64,000 nucleotides of DNA from Leptospira ilyithenensis (GCF_004771005.1 NZ_RQHV01000002.1:124001-188000); one strand, 5' to 3'; counted from the first letter of the stretch, positions 10,186 to 20,118 are shown. The notes: a model not told the origin generated them from the letters alone. Numbers and translations are program-made.

Positions 10186-11787
10186 ATGAAATCAAAAGTA
10201 ATCTATCTTCTGCTTGTCATTTTCTCTTCTTGTAAATTTCCTCAATTGCCTTCACCGGAAACGATGGACTTGTTATTTTTATTGCGTCTTCGGGACCAAA
10301 CACCTGATACACGAATTACAATTATCTATGACGGAAAAAGTTACGAATCAGGTTCCGTGATTGATTTTGGAATTAAAAATGCATACTCGTTTAATTCCTT
10401 TCCGGCCGTTTTGAAAAATACCGGAAAATTACCATTCACTATCTCGACGGACGGATCTCCTTATACTTTAGAAACTACATCAATAGGTACTTTTACTATC
10501 AAAGCGGATGAAACAGTTCCGACTACATGGCCTGTCGGCTATGAACAGAAAGTTACTCTTAGCATCATACCGGATGCCGAACCGAAGAATCTATGGAATC
10601 TAAAACTTAACATCTCATCTCCAACGGCGGTTACGTTTCCATTCGGAATTTCCTTATTCGCAAAAGGGGGTACTACTGGCAAGATGATGTTTGTGAGTGC
10701 AGCAAGTTCCATTTCGGCTGATGATGGCGTCTTAAGTTATATTGTAGATACAACGAGCGGAACATTGTCCGGAAAACAACAGATCCAGGTTGGTAACGGA
10801 TGTACGCCGGCAAGACTCGCTTCTTCCTATGGAAATAAATTTATCTATTTTACAAAAACTGACGCTACGCCTTTTCATTTAAAAGGTGTAAGTATCAATA
10901 GCGATGGAACTTCCTATACTGCTCTGACCAATTCTCCGTTTACTACTTTACTCAATATCTCGTTTCTAAAAGGAATACCTAACGCAGATCAGCTTTTTTA
11001 CCGACAAACGGATTTACATACTGCTCAGATAAACTCAACCACAGGAGATCTATCCAATTTTGCGGGGGCTTTCGGGTTTAGCTGTGGGGGAAGTGTTCGG
11101 TTTACTTTAAGCCCCAAGGGAGATTACCTTTTTTCACTTCCCTCGGTTTCCACCACCAATGATACGCAAGTGTTTCGGGTGGATACAAGTGGTACTCTTA
11201 CAAGTACTTATTTGGGAGGAGATTCCGATGCTTCCAACCGTTTGACCTTGCATGCAAAGTCAAAAACCAATGATTATTTATTTTCAGCCCCTCATACGAC
11301 AACTCCGGGTGTGAACAATTTGAAGGTGACCAGCTTACTCCGAAGAAAGGTGAAGTCCGACGGAACTTTGGATTCGGTTGACAAAGATTTTTCACTTACT
11401 ACCGAAGGTGCGCAATATTTGCATTTTGAAGGCCATCCCAACGATAAATTCTTTTATTTGGGAGGGGTGATTTCCGGGAGTCCGGATCAGGGAGTGATCC
11501 AGATCGTAAAACACGATTTGGAAAATGGAAACCTAACACCAGTTTATCCTAGTATCAGGCCTACCGGCGCTTTAACCATAGATAGTATCCGGATATCTCC
11601 TGATGGGAAAATATTGGCAGCTGCTACCACGGTTCAAATAGGTAGCTGTGCTTCCTTCTTATGTGTTAAGAACATACATATGTATAAGATAGGAGCTGAC
11701 GGAGGTTTAACTGAACTTGGATTTACGGCCATTCCTTCCTTGGGAGGTAGTAACTTCGGCATAGAATGGGGAGCAATCTCCAATTAA
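10186..11787 (+). CDS. Large lipoprotein with beta-propeller-like repeats
   Basis: A 533-residue lipoprotein preceded by a near-perfect AAGGAGG Shine-Dalgarno. The leader MKSKVIYLLLVIFSSC gives lipidated Cys16. Residues about 45-150 look like an immunoglobulin-type or 'choice-of-anchor' domain (LKNTGKLPFTIS, TWPVGYEQKVTLSI). From about residue 165 onward there are repeated segments of the type VDTTSGTLSGK, INSDGTSYTALT, KVKSDGTLDS and KHDLENGNL, spaced as in YncE/lactonase-type beta-propellers. Such proteins are usually surface or periplasmic, binding rather than catalytic. The N-terminus closely resembles that of the 1231-residue lipoprotein at 16305. No ligand can be inferred. Confidence 0.8.
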   Translation: MKSKVIYLLLVIFSSCKFPQLPSPETMDLLFLLRLRDQTPDTRITIIYDGKSYESGSVIDFGIKNAYSFNSFPAVLKNTGKLPFTISTDGSPYTLETTSIGTFTIKADETVPTTWPVGYEQKVTLSIIPDAEPKNLWNLKLNISSPTAVTFPFGISLFAKGGTTGKMMFVSAASSISADDGVLSYIVDTTSGTLSGKQQIQVGNGCTPARLASSYGNKFIYFTKTDATPFHLKGVSINSDGTSYTALTNSPFTTLLNISFLKGIPNADQLFYRQTDLHTAQINSTTGDLSNFAGAFGFSCGGSVRFTLSPKGDYLFSLPSVSTTNDTQVFRVDTSGTLTSTYLGGDSDASNRLTLHAKSKTNDYLFSAPHTTTPGVNNLKVTSLLRRKVKSDGTLDSVDKDFSLTTEGAQYLHFEGHPNDKFFYLGGVISGSPDQGVIQIVKHDLENGNLTPVYPSIRPTGALTIDSIRISPDGKILAAATTVQIGSCASFLCVKNIHMYKIGADGGLTELGFTAIPSLGGSNFGIEWGAISN

Positions 11788-11809
11788 TCGATTCAATAAA
11801 TTCCGTTGG

Positions 11810-13294
11810 GTGTATTTCTCTTCGATTCTATCTTTTATTTACATATACTATCTACTTCATATTGATACCGGTCTTTTGGATTCGGATATCTTGTTCCATC
11901 TAGGAATTGCTCGGGATTATGATCAAAGTGCCTTGATTTCAGTCATTCCATCGGCAGCCGAATCGGTTTGGTCGGAAGGATATGGGGATACTCATTTTTT
12001 ATACCATCAATTATTGAGATTTGTATCCGCCTCGGGGATCAAACTTTGGATTTCTCTCCTTACATCTGTTTGTTTGTTTAGTTATCTGATTTATGCAAAA
12101 GGAAAAAATATACGGGAGATTTTGTTTTATTCCGGACTTTTCCTTTTCGGGTCTTATGTATTTACCGGCAGATTGTTGTTTGGTAAGGGTTTGCTTGTTT
12201 TCCTTCCTTTATTTATTGCATATCTGATTGTTTGGGATCGAAAAAACAAACTGGCTGTTTTGTCTTTGGCTTGGATTCTTGTTTGGACGTATCCTCTTTC
12301 TCCTTTGCTTCTTTTGTATTCTTTTGTTTCAAACAGTTTCTCTTTTATGGAGAACTACCGGATTCGTAAAAATACAAATCTTTTTTCCATGCTCGGATTT
12401 CTAAAAGAATACTCTTTGTTTTATCATGCTTTGATCGGATTTTGTTCGGGTCTTTTCATCCATCCTTCTTTTCCAAATCAGTTTCATGCGTTTTATTTGG
12501 AGTGGTGGGGACAGATTTTCCCGCCGAACGATGTTGAGAAAATTGCAGAGTGGTTGGCTCCAGGCAACCTTTTGTTTTTTCAAACATTCTTTGTTCTTAT
12601 ACTGATTTCCATCTTTATGAAAAAGGACGGAGATCGGGCGCTTTTAGTTCTTTTTGCGATCGGTTTTGTTTCTTCCTATTTTACCACAAAGAGTATCGAA
12701 TGGACTGTGCCTATCGGCTTGCTTTGGTTAGGTTCTTCTGCGTCTCTTAAGGAAAAGATACAGGATGATAAGTTTGCGATAGTTTTCGGATGTTTGTTTT
12801 TCTTTTATGCGGGACACTTGGCACAAGGCGCGGATTACCAAATCAAAAAAAACAGAGAAGAAAATGATCTAACATCCGTTTCTCTGGCTTGTGAAAAATT
12901 GGAAACGGGGACCAGGCTTTGGGTTCGATGGGATGATTTTCCCTCATTTTATTTCAAATGTCCAAAGCTCATTTATCCTTTTGGTTTAAATCCTATCTAT
13001 TCCTTTGCAAAGAATCCTACGCGGTACCAAATGATTTTTTCTTTTTGGAAAAACGAAGGAGACGATCTATCCGAACTTCCTTATTATTTGGGCTATGAAT
13101 ATGTAATCATTGATTCCAAAAAACACGGAAGTTTCCTTTTATCAATGATGCAAAACCAACCGAATTGGAAAATAATTCATTCCTTAAATACATTTTTTCT
13201 GTTTAAAAGAGAAAAAACAAATGCAACGATCCATCCTGAAAAAACCAAAACCAAACCTATGAACTTGGAGATTCCCAAACCTTGGGGAAGATAA
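11810..13294 (+). CDS. Polytopic membrane protein, GT-C-like
   Basis: A membrane protein of about 494 residues with ten or more hydrophobic segments. The first helix is followed by TGLLDSDILFHLGIARDYD and later GYGDTHFLYHQLL, acidic and His-bearing loops like those of lipid-linked glycosyltransferases, but no family motif is clear. The start is uncertain. The GTG at 11810 has no Shine-Dalgarno; the frame stays open back to 11765, where a GGGGAG (11768-11773) precedes an ATT at 11783, so a non-canonical start cannot be excluded. The last 118 bases overlap the tail of the opposite-strand gene at 13177. It probably shares an mRNA with the lipoprotein upstream (22-base gap). Confidence 0.65.
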   Translation: MYFSSILSFIYIYYLLHIDTGLLDSDILFHLGIARDYDQSALISVIPSAAESVWSEGYGDTHFLYHQLLRFVSASGIKLWISLLTSVCLFSYLIYAKGKNIREILFYSGLFLFGSYVFTGRLLFGKGLLVFLPLFIAYLIVWDRKNKLAVLSLAWILVWTYPLSPLLLLYSFVSNSFSFMENYRIRKNTNLFSMLGFLKEYSLFYHALIGFCSGLFIHPSFPNQFHAFYLEWWGQIFPPNDVEKIAEWLAPGNLLFFQTFFVLILISIFMKKDGDRALLVLFAIGFVSSYFTTKSIEWTVPIGLLWLGSSASLKEKIQDDKFAIVFGCLFFFYAGHLAQGADYQIKKNREENDLTSVSLACEKLETGTRLWVRWDDFPSFYFKCPKLIYPFGLNPIYSFAKNPTRYQMIFSFWKNEGDDLSELPYYLGYEYVIIDSKKHGSFLLSMMQNQPNWKIIHSLNTFFLFKREKTNATIHPEKTKTKPMNLEIPKPWGR

Positions 13295-15276
13295 ACGGCT
13301 TGTGATTTTTCATTCTGCAAACAAACTAGAATTTGATTAAACTGCGTTCTGTATAACTTTCGATTTGATTCCGATTTCAAAGAACTGAAGTAGGACTTGG
13401 GAATGACTGTCGGCTTACATGCTTGTGTTTCTTGTTTTCCTTCCAAGGTATCCACAATGATGTGTCGCTTCGGATCATAAATATAAATGACAGGCACTTC
13501 CTTTTGTATTTCAGCAATAGGCATTTGATTCCAAAGAGGATTTATATCCAAATAAACGATTGATTGGTTCGCCGGTGCCTGAGCTAGCAAAAACGATTCT
13601 ATAAAAAAATCTTTAGGTGAATTTGCCGTTTCTTCTCCTAAAGTGGCTGCCAATGAAACCAGTCCTATGACTTTTTTTACACTTCCGATGTTTTTAGATT
13701 TAGTAATCTTTAATATACTTAAATGTTCTGAGAAAGGGATTTTTTCTTTCAAAAAAGAAAAATTATTTCTAAAGCTATCGGTTTTCGTAATTAAGAAATC
13801 GATATTTCTCTCTTGTAAAAACCGAATGGATAATTCGGGATTTGGAAAATTCAAAGAGTAATCCGCTCTCGGATCGGAGAAACCCCAGTTGAAATCGTTT
13901 TCATTCTGAATCGGAAGGTATAGTCTTTGCACGAAAGGAGTCCAACTGGATTCCACCATAAGCCCGTTATCCGATTCGAAATCGGACTCATAGGTCCATG
14001 AGAGGACTAAATGAGGTGAGCGGTTCCAAGGCGCGGAAACTGTAGTTTCCGTATATATGTTTGATTGGGGAGGTATGTTTTTTCGTAAAAAAGAAACGGA
14101 TTCATTGATTGTAGAAGAAGATAGAGGAGAGCCAAAGGATCTGGGCCCGAGCAAGACCAAAGCAAGGATGCCAATTCCATATAATATATATTTGGTGGAA
14201 ATGACGGATCGGTATTCCCAGGAGCCCTTGATTGCCAATAGATAAAAGATACCTAAAAAGAGATCCCAGGAACGGTAGAAATGGATCTTGGTAAAAGAAA
14301 AAAACTTAACAAAAGATACATCCTGGGTCATCAGTAGAAAAACAAAGAATACAATGATATACGGACCGTTTTCTTTTAAGTTTCGAAAGGACAAAAAGAT
14401 TCCTATCAAAGATAGAAAAGGAATGATTCTTGCCGGTGTCATTAGAAATTGTTTTAGAACCGAATCACCTTCGATTTCACCGAACATTGTTTGTAAAAAA
14501 GGATAGTAAGCAAATAATGTTTCTCCCAGGTTTTCATTTCCTTGAAAAATCGGTCCGTAAAGAGACGGGATAGCCAGAACAATCGGCAAGAAAATAAAAA
14601 CCCAACTTTCCTTTCTTTTTAATGAATCACTTTGCAATGAAAACAAAACCAAAAGTATGAAATAACAAAATAAAAAACTCAGATAATGGGTATAACCCAG
14701 AAGACTTAGACTCAAGAGAGAAAGGATCAGATGTTTTGAATGATAACCTTTCGTATAACGAATCCAACTTCCCAAAACAAAATAGGTAAGTCCTGAACCG
14801 AGCAAGGAAGGGAAATTTCCTCCCCATATGCCTGCAAAGGAAGCACCAAGTACGGGCGATCCTGAAAAACTTGCATATAAAAAAAGGGAAACGAAAGCAA
14901 GATCCTTCGGAAGAAATGCGGATACGAAATAAATATAACCTAATGAAAGTATAATGACAGTTGCTATAACTGCGAAGCGTAAAGAAAGGTCCAAATCCCA
15001 TCCCAGCAGGTGAGGAACAGAGCCAATGAATGAAAAAGCGGGAGGGTAAAACCGAAAAGCAGGAAACCCGCCAAACCAATCTTTAACGTATCCTTCCGCT
15101 AAAAATCCCCTCCCTAGTTTTGAAAAAATACCTATGAGAACTTTGTGCCCGGGCCCATCCCAACTGACCGAATCATCCAGATAAAATAGGGAACGAAACC
15201 GGTAAATAAGCAGTAGAGTGAAGAGGATATAAACTGTGATTCTTTTTGTTTTCTCACGGTCCATGAATATTCCCAT
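13177..15276 (-). CDS. Large polytopic membrane protein (PTPS-related/GT-C-like)
   Basis: I start at the ATG at 15276, which has GGAG nine bases upstream; an ATG at 15264 is the alternative. The 699-residue product has about 13 membrane spans. After helix 1 it carries DDSVSWDGPGHKVLIGIFSKL and GYVKDWFGGFPAFRFYPP, the pattern of the '6-pyruvoyl-tetrahydropterin synthase related' membrane family, which despite its name resembles GT-C glycosyltransferases. A soluble region at about residues 430-650 follows, and a final helix (FIGLVLVFSGWIVAFVFSLL) close to the C-terminus. It is divergent from the methyltransferase at 15424 and converges with the gene at 11810, overlapping it by 118 bases. Confidence 0.75.
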   Translation of the reverse strand: MGIFMDREKTKRITVYILFTLLLIYRFRSLFYLDDSVSWDGPGHKVLIGIFSKLGRGFLAEGYVKDWFGGFPAFRFYPPAFSFIGSVPHLLGWDLDLSLRFAVIATVIILSLGYIYFVSAFLPKDLAFVSLFLYASFSGSPVLGASFAGIWGGNFPSLLGSGLTYFVLGSWIRYTKGYHSKHLILSLLSLSLLGYTHYLSFLFCYFILLVLFSLQSDSLKRKESWVFIFLPIVLAIPSLYGPIFQGNENLGETLFAYYPFLQTMFGEIEGDSVLKQFLMTPARIIPFLSLIGIFLSFRNLKENGPYIIVFFVFLLMTQDVSFVKFFSFTKIHFYRSWDLFLGIFYLLAIKGSWEYRSVISTKYILYGIGILALVLLGPRSFGSPLSSSTINESVSFLRKNIPPQSNIYTETTVSAPWNRSPHLVLSWTYESDFESDNGLMVESSWTPFVQRLYLPIQNENDFNWGFSDPRADYSLNFPNPELSIRFLQERNIDFLITKTDSFRNNFSFLKEKIPFSEHLSILKITKSKNIGSVKKVIGLVSLAATLGEETANSPKDFFIESFLLAQAPANQSIVYLDINPLWNQMPIAEIQKEVPVIYIYDPKRHIIVDTLEGKQETQACKPTVIPKSYFSSLKSESNRKLYRTQFNQILVCLQNEKSQAVYLPQGLGISKFIGLVLVFSGWIVAFVFSLLNRKNVFKE

Positions 15277-15423
15277 GGCAGAAGTCTCCGAGGATGTCGT
15301 AAACTTCACAAGTGAAAAACGGATCTTTCCCGCCTTATTTCGTGGAAGGATTCCTATAAATTTCGGATTTTCAAAAACACGAACCTGGAAACATATATAC
15401 AATTAGCAAATATAATCATAGAT

Positions 15424-16101
15424 ATGAAATCCTTTCTAAAAAAAACAAAATCAGGCTTTGGAAAAAATGGAAAGGCATTCGATGAAACCTACTGGTCCGA
15501 GATATACGGGAACGGACTGGATGTAGACGGATCGTATAACGCCAAACAACACGCTCAGTATTTACATACTTTGTTCCAACTAATGGAGATTCCCGTGTAT
15601 AAAATAGCTGACTTCGGATTTGGCAAGGCGATTCTGTTAAGGGAATTCGTTCGTAGTTTTGCGCCTGTTAAAGTATTTGCGGTGGATGCTTCGAAAGACG
15701 CTTATGAAGATCTTTTAAAAAAGGATTGGGTGAAAAAATCGGACAAATTTCACATTTATCATTCCCCTTTGGAATCTTTTCAGTTGGCAAAATTGGAAAG
15801 AGAGCCTGTGGAGCTTGGAATTTGCAACTCAGTGATTCAATACCTTCCCGATTCCGCATTGGATCATTTGTTGGAAAAATTGGCCAAGTATTGCAGTTAT
15901 CTTTATTTTACCGTTCCGACAAAAGAAGATTATGCGGTGATGAAAAAGGAAATGAACTTCATAGATCCTTATGCTTACCAGAGATCCGCAAAACAATATC
16001 GCAAATTATTGTCCCGTGACTTTGAAATTGTAAGCTATAATCTTCTGCAAAGCAAATGGTTGGGCGAAAAAGGTTTTAAAGAGGAAGTATTTCGAATTTA
16101 A
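15424..16101 (+). CDS. Class I SAM-dependent methyltransferase-like protein
   Basis: A 225-residue protein with a Rossmann-type methyltransferase core. Motif I is IADFGFGKAILLREF (a variant of the usual DxGxGxG), motif II ends in VFAVDASKDAY and the region ELGICNSVIQYLPD corresponds to motif IV. A short N-terminal extension (YWSEIYGNGLDVDGSYNAKQHAQYL) resembles the substrate-side cap of small-molecule methyltransferases. The substrate is unknown. It is divergent from the large membrane protein, 147 bases between starts, and is followed by about 200 gene-free bases. Confidence 0.75.
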   Translation: MKSFLKKTKSGFGKNGKAFDETYWSEIYGNGLDVDGSYNAKQHAQYLHTLFQLMEIPVYKIADFGFGKAILLREFVRSFAPVKVFAVDASKDAYEDLLKKDWVKKSDKFHIYHSPLESFQLAKLEREPVELGICNSVIQYLPDSALDHLLEKLAKYCSYLYFTVPTKEDYAVMKKEMNFIDPYAYQRSAKQYRKLLSRDFEIVSYNLLQSKWLGEKGFKEEVFRI

Positions 16102-16304
16102 GTTTGAACAATTAGTTTCCGGCTCTGTCCAAAATACGGAATTTGTTCACACTAAATAACCCCGACGTCAAAGTATTTTGTCTCTTGAAATGGGTTCTCC
16201 CCGATCAGTATCTTATTCTTTCGATAAAGGATAAAGAAGCGGCTGAATAATTTATTTACTCAAAGCCTATCTTTAGACAGTGTTACAGAATATAGGAATT
16301 TAAT

Positions 16305-19300
16305 ATGAAATCCAAAGCTTATTCCTATCTGGTTTTCATTTGTTTTTTTTACTCCTGTATTCCTGCGCTTGATCGCAGCCCTCTGGAGGTTTTGAGTTAC
16401 CTGCGCCTTGGACCGAAAGATTCTTCCTCCCATTCTATTGGCGGAGTGGTTTCTGGATTGGACTCCAATACAAGTATTACATTAACGAACGCAGGCGAAG
16501 CTATTACGCTTAACTCCGATCAAAACTTTTCCTTTCCTACAAAATTGAAAACGGCGATGAATTATTCCGTAGAAATGACGGTGAATTCCGCGTCCGGACT
16601 TACTTGTTCCATCGCAAACAATGCAGGAACTGTGCAAACTACTGATATCACAAATGTCAGCGTTACCTGTGGTTTGGGTCCTGATTATTACGAAGTAGGT
16701 GTGAATGTTACCGGTTTAACGGGGACCTTTCAGGTTCAAAATAATGCAGGCAATACAAAGAGCATCACTTCTTCGGGACTTAATAAATTTACAACGAGAA
16801 TCAGAACAGGGAGTGCTTATAGTGTTTCGATTCTAACTCAACCACCGGGACAACATTGTTCCTTTGAAGATTTTACGCTCTCCGTCGGGACGATACCAAG
16901 TGCCAATGTGACTATCTTTATCAACTGTCAGACGGGCTACTTGTTGGCAGGAGCTTTGCACAGTGTTGCCAGTTCGGATTTGGGAACTTCGCTTCAAGAA
17001 AGGCTCACTTTCGTCCGCACTGTGGCAGGTTCTTTTCCTACAAATGTAGGCGGGCCGGGGCCCGCTTTTGCTTACACTGATGGCCCTGCTTCTACTGCGA
17101 GATTCTCCGTTCCCACTGGAATTACAACTGACGGAAGTTATATCTATGTTGCAGATTATTCCAATCATCTCATTCGCAAGATCAGTATATCTACGGGAGT
17201 GGTTTCTACTGTTGCGGGAGGAAATACGGGAGGAGGGGTGACTTGTCCCGGGGCGACTACAGTCAATTGTTTGGACGGTGTAGGAACTGCTGCAAGATTT
17301 TACAATCCGATCGGTCTGACTACAGACGGAACAAATCTTTATGTGAATGATTATTTGGGACATCGCGTTCGGAAGATTTTACTTGCAACGGGTAACGTGA
17401 GTACGATCACAGGAACCGGAAATGCCGGAGCTGCGGACGGAACAGGAACGGCCGCCAGTTTCAATTCCCCAACCTCACTCGCTATCTATGACAACCATTT
17501 ATATATTGTAGACAGATCGAACTTTACTATTCGAAAAATGAATCTTACCACGTCGGTTGTAACTACAATAGCAGGTTCTGCAGGAATTTCCAGCCACCAA
17601 GACAATGTGATCGGGACAAATGCAAGATTTATAATTCCTACAAGTGTTGCTGCATTTAACGGATATTTATATGTTTCGGATATAGGCGGGCATAGAATCC
17701 GGCGGGTTGAACTTTCTTCCGGTAATTATGCCGTCACAACCATTGCAGGGAACGGAGTAGGTGCCACTAAGGACGGAATAGGAACCACCGCACAATTTTT
17801 CGACCCGGCAGGGATTGTCACGGACGGAACGGATTTGCTTATCGCTGAATTTTCAGGCCGTACGATCAGACATTTGCGTTTGTCCGATAACAAAGTTACC
17901 ACCGTGGCTGGAAACATAGCAGGTGGTTATGCGGATAATGCAGGAACCAACGGACTTATGAACGAGATCGGTTATATAACGACTGACGGATTGAATATTT
18001 ATTTTACAGATCAAACCAACGGGTCGATCCGTCGTTTGGAACCTTCCATGATCGCCAAATATACGTTTGATGGTAATGCGAATGACAGCGTAGGCTCCAA
18101 TCATGGAGGTCTCGTCGGAACACCTGCACTTGCTTCGGATGAGAATGGAAACACTACAGGTGCCTATGATCTGAACGGAGCTTCGCAATACGTTAACACA
18201 TCAGCACTCACAACAACGGACACAATCAACCTTACCATTTCCGCCTGGGTATTTCACCGAGGTTCCCCATCCACTCAGTTTATATTTTATAATGGAACTG
18301 GAAATACGAATGGATATGGACTTACCATCAATGCGACTACGAATTCGTTAAGTGTCTCCCTGGGTGGAGTCGGTGCGACTTCAGGTACGGCACTTGGAAT
18401 TCCTTTGCATACTTGGACTCATGTCGCTTTGGTTCGTAATGGAATCAATTGGGAAATTTATATCAATGGCAAGGCACAGGGTGTTGCTTATACTGTGAAT
18501 CCGATCGCACTTACGGGAAGTTTTAAAGTGGGGGATAGTGGAGGTGGGTATTATCTCAACGGTAAAGTGTCCGATGTTAGATTTTTCAAAGGAGCTTTGG
18601 ACGAAGCTTCCCTTCAGAAACTGGCGACCCAAGTACCTTCCGGGTTAGTTGCCTATTATCCGTTTACGTCTAACCTAAATGACTTGAGCGGCAATGGAAA
18701 TCATCTGAGTTTAAGCACAGGAGTAACAACGTACGTCAATGACCGTTTTGGCCAAACCATTTCGGCACTGAATATGAATGGAAGCACCCATTTTGAAAAG
18801 GCATCACCCGTGGGAATTCCTACTGGCAATTCGTCCAGAACCAATTGTGCTTGGGCAAAAACAAATTCAGTAGCAGGACAAAACATTGTAAGTTACGGAG
18901 TTGCTACTGTGGACAACGCAAACGGTATTTTCGTAAACGGAGCTAATATACTAAACTACGCTTTAGCTGACGATCTTTTCGGAGAACATAACAATATATT
19001 ACACAGATGGATCCATATTTGCGGAACCTACGACGGGACAACTGCTTCCATTTATTTCAATGGAGTGTTTGTTTCTTCTTCTCCGAAACCATTGTGGCTT
19101 ACCAGCCCTTCCACTGTTTTGCGAATTGGTACGAGGGTGGATGTGTTGGAACATTTCTCCGGAATTCTTGATGATATTAGAATCTACAATCGGGTTTTAT
19201 CTTTAAATGAAATCCGTGCGATGAGCGGATATTATCCCGCACAAGTCGCCGGCCTTCAATTCCATTTGCAGGCGGATTCTTTTAGCGCAGGACCCGTCAC

Positions 19301-20000
19301 TTCCTGGGTGGATACCAGTCCGAATAATATTTCCGGCAACGGAGGAAATGCACTGACTTCCTTTGTGGGAACATTCAACTGGATCGCGACTGGAATCAAT
19401 TCCAAACCGGCAGTTCAATTTACGGGAACTCCCGGAGAATATCTTTCCAAGACAACAGCACCTTATTATGGTCTGAGCTCGGATGATTTTTCTTTTTTTA
19501 TCGTCCAAACAAGAGGAGCCACTACAGGTACACAAACGGCTGTTAATCTAGGTCCGGCGACAGGGGGAAAACAATTTTATTTCGATGATCCGGTCGGACT
19601 CAGTTGCAATACAGGTGTTCCCGTCGCTTCCACTTTCGCACTTCATAATGCAGGAACCGCTTGTCTTGCGAGAAGTAACACTGGCTTTAGCACTCTCGGG
19701 CAAGGCAGAATCTTTTCCATGCATTACGATTCGGTTTCCGCAATCACCAGTCCGTTTTATTGGGATACGAACGGCGCGGAAGGGGTTACGATTCCACCGC
19801 TAAATACTTTTACCGCTCCGAGCGCCGGTGTATTGACTGGAATTTATATCGGGAGTTTGCCCGCAGGTCTGCAACCATATAACGGAAATATTGCGGAAGT
19901 CTTATATTTCAACCGTGTATTGACTGCCACCGAGAGGGATCAAGTCCACTGCTATCTGAGCGCAAAATATAATATCCGTGTGGCAAATGACTGCCAATAA
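16305..20000 (+). CDS. Giant surface lipoprotein with NHL repeats and LamG-like domains
   Basis: A 1231-residue lipoprotein. The leader MKSKAYSYLVFICFFYSC gives lipidated Cys18. Residues about 42-118 and 122-207 are two related small domains each ending in a Cys pair (GLTCSI...VSVTC and GQHCSF...IFINC). From about 225 to 610 run five or six NHL-type repeats with the recurring pattern PTGITTDG-YIYVAD--NH-IRK and STVAG. Three concanavalin-type (LamG-like) segments follow, opening AKYTFDGNANDSVGSNHG, AYYPFTSNLNDLSGNGNH and LQFHLQADSF. NHL propellers and LamG domains bind proteins or glycans, so an adhesin or matrix-binding role is plausible but unproven. It stands alone, with 200 and 645 gene-free bases on its flanks. 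Confidence 0.85.
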   Translation: MKSKAYSYLVFICFFYSCIPALDRSPLEVLSYLRLGPKDSSSHSIGGVVSGLDSNTSITLTNAGEAITLNSDQNFSFPTKLKTAMNYSVEMTVNSASGLTCSIANNAGTVQTTDITNVSVTCGLGPDYYEVGVNVTGLTGTFQVQNNAGNTKSITSSGLNKFTTRIRTGSAYSVSILTQPPGQHCSFEDFTLSVGTIPSANVTIFINCQTGYLLAGALHSVASSDLGTSLQERLTFVRTVAGSFPTNVGGPGPAFAYTDGPASTARFSVPTGITTDGSYIYVADYSNHLIRKISISTGVVSTVAGGNTGGGVTCPGATTVNCLDGVGTAARFYNPIGLTTDGTNLYVNDYLGHRVRKILLATGNVSTITGTGNAGAADGTGTAASFNSPTSLAIYDNHLYIVDRSNFTIRKMNLTTSVVTTIAGSAGISSHQDNVIGTNARFIIPTSVAAFNGYLYVSDIGGHRIRRVELSSGNYAVTTIAGNGVGATKDGIGTTAQFFDPAGIVTDGTDLLIAEFSGRTIRHLRLSDNKVTTVAGNIAGGYADNAGTNGLMNEIGYITTDGLNIYFTDQTNGSIRRLEPSMIAKYTFDGNANDSVGSNHGGLVGTPALASDENGNTTGAYDLNGASQYVNTSALTTTDTINLTISAWVFHRGSPSTQFIFYNGTGNTNGYGLTINATTNSLSVSLGGVGATSGTALGIPLHTWTHVALVRNGINWEIYINGKAQGVAYTVNPIALTGSFKVGDSGGGYYLNGKVSDVRFFKGALDEASLQKLATQVPSGLVAYYPFTSNLNDLSGNGNHLSLSTGVTTYVNDRFGQTISALNMNGSTHFEKASPVGIPTGNSSRTNCAWAKTNSVAGQNIVSYGVATVDNANGIFVNGANILNYALADDLFGEHNNILHRWIHICGTYDGTTASIYFNGVFVSSSPKPLWLTSPSTVLRIGTRVDVLEHFSGILDDIRIYNRVLSLNEIRAMSGYYPAQVAGLQFHLQADSFSAGPVTSWVDTSPNNISGNGGNALTSFVGTFNWIATGINSKPAVQFTGTPGEYLSKTTAPYYGLSSDDFSFFIVQTRGATTGTQTAVNLGPATGGKQFYFDDPVGLSCNTGVPVASTFALHNAGTACLARSNTGFSTLGQGRIFSMHYDSVSAITSPFYWDTNGAEGVTIPPLNTFTAPSAGVLTGIYIGSLPAGLQPYNGNIAEVLYFNRVLTATERDQVHCYLSAKYNIRVANDCQ

Positions 20001-20026
20001 GCAGTTAAACGCTGGCTCCCATAATC

Positions 20027-20118
20027 AAAGTTTGGCGCCCTCCCTGCGGGACCGGGCTACTTCGGGCTCCGCTAACGCTGCGGTCGCATGCGACCAAGCC
20101 CTACGTATCCCTGGTCGG
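20027..20118 (+). repeat. GC-rich palindromic repeat element, copy 1
   Basis: A GC-rich block in otherwise AT-rich DNA just after the giant lipoprotein gene. It carries CCGGGCT (20052-20058), GGGCTCCGC, the perfect 14-base palindrome GGTCGCATGCGACC (20082-20095) enclosed by GGGCT/AGCCC arms, and GTATCCCT (20105-20112). The same order of blocks is found on the opposite strand at 30166-30262, so this is a dispersed intergenic repeat. No coding sense was found. Confidence 0.6.
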
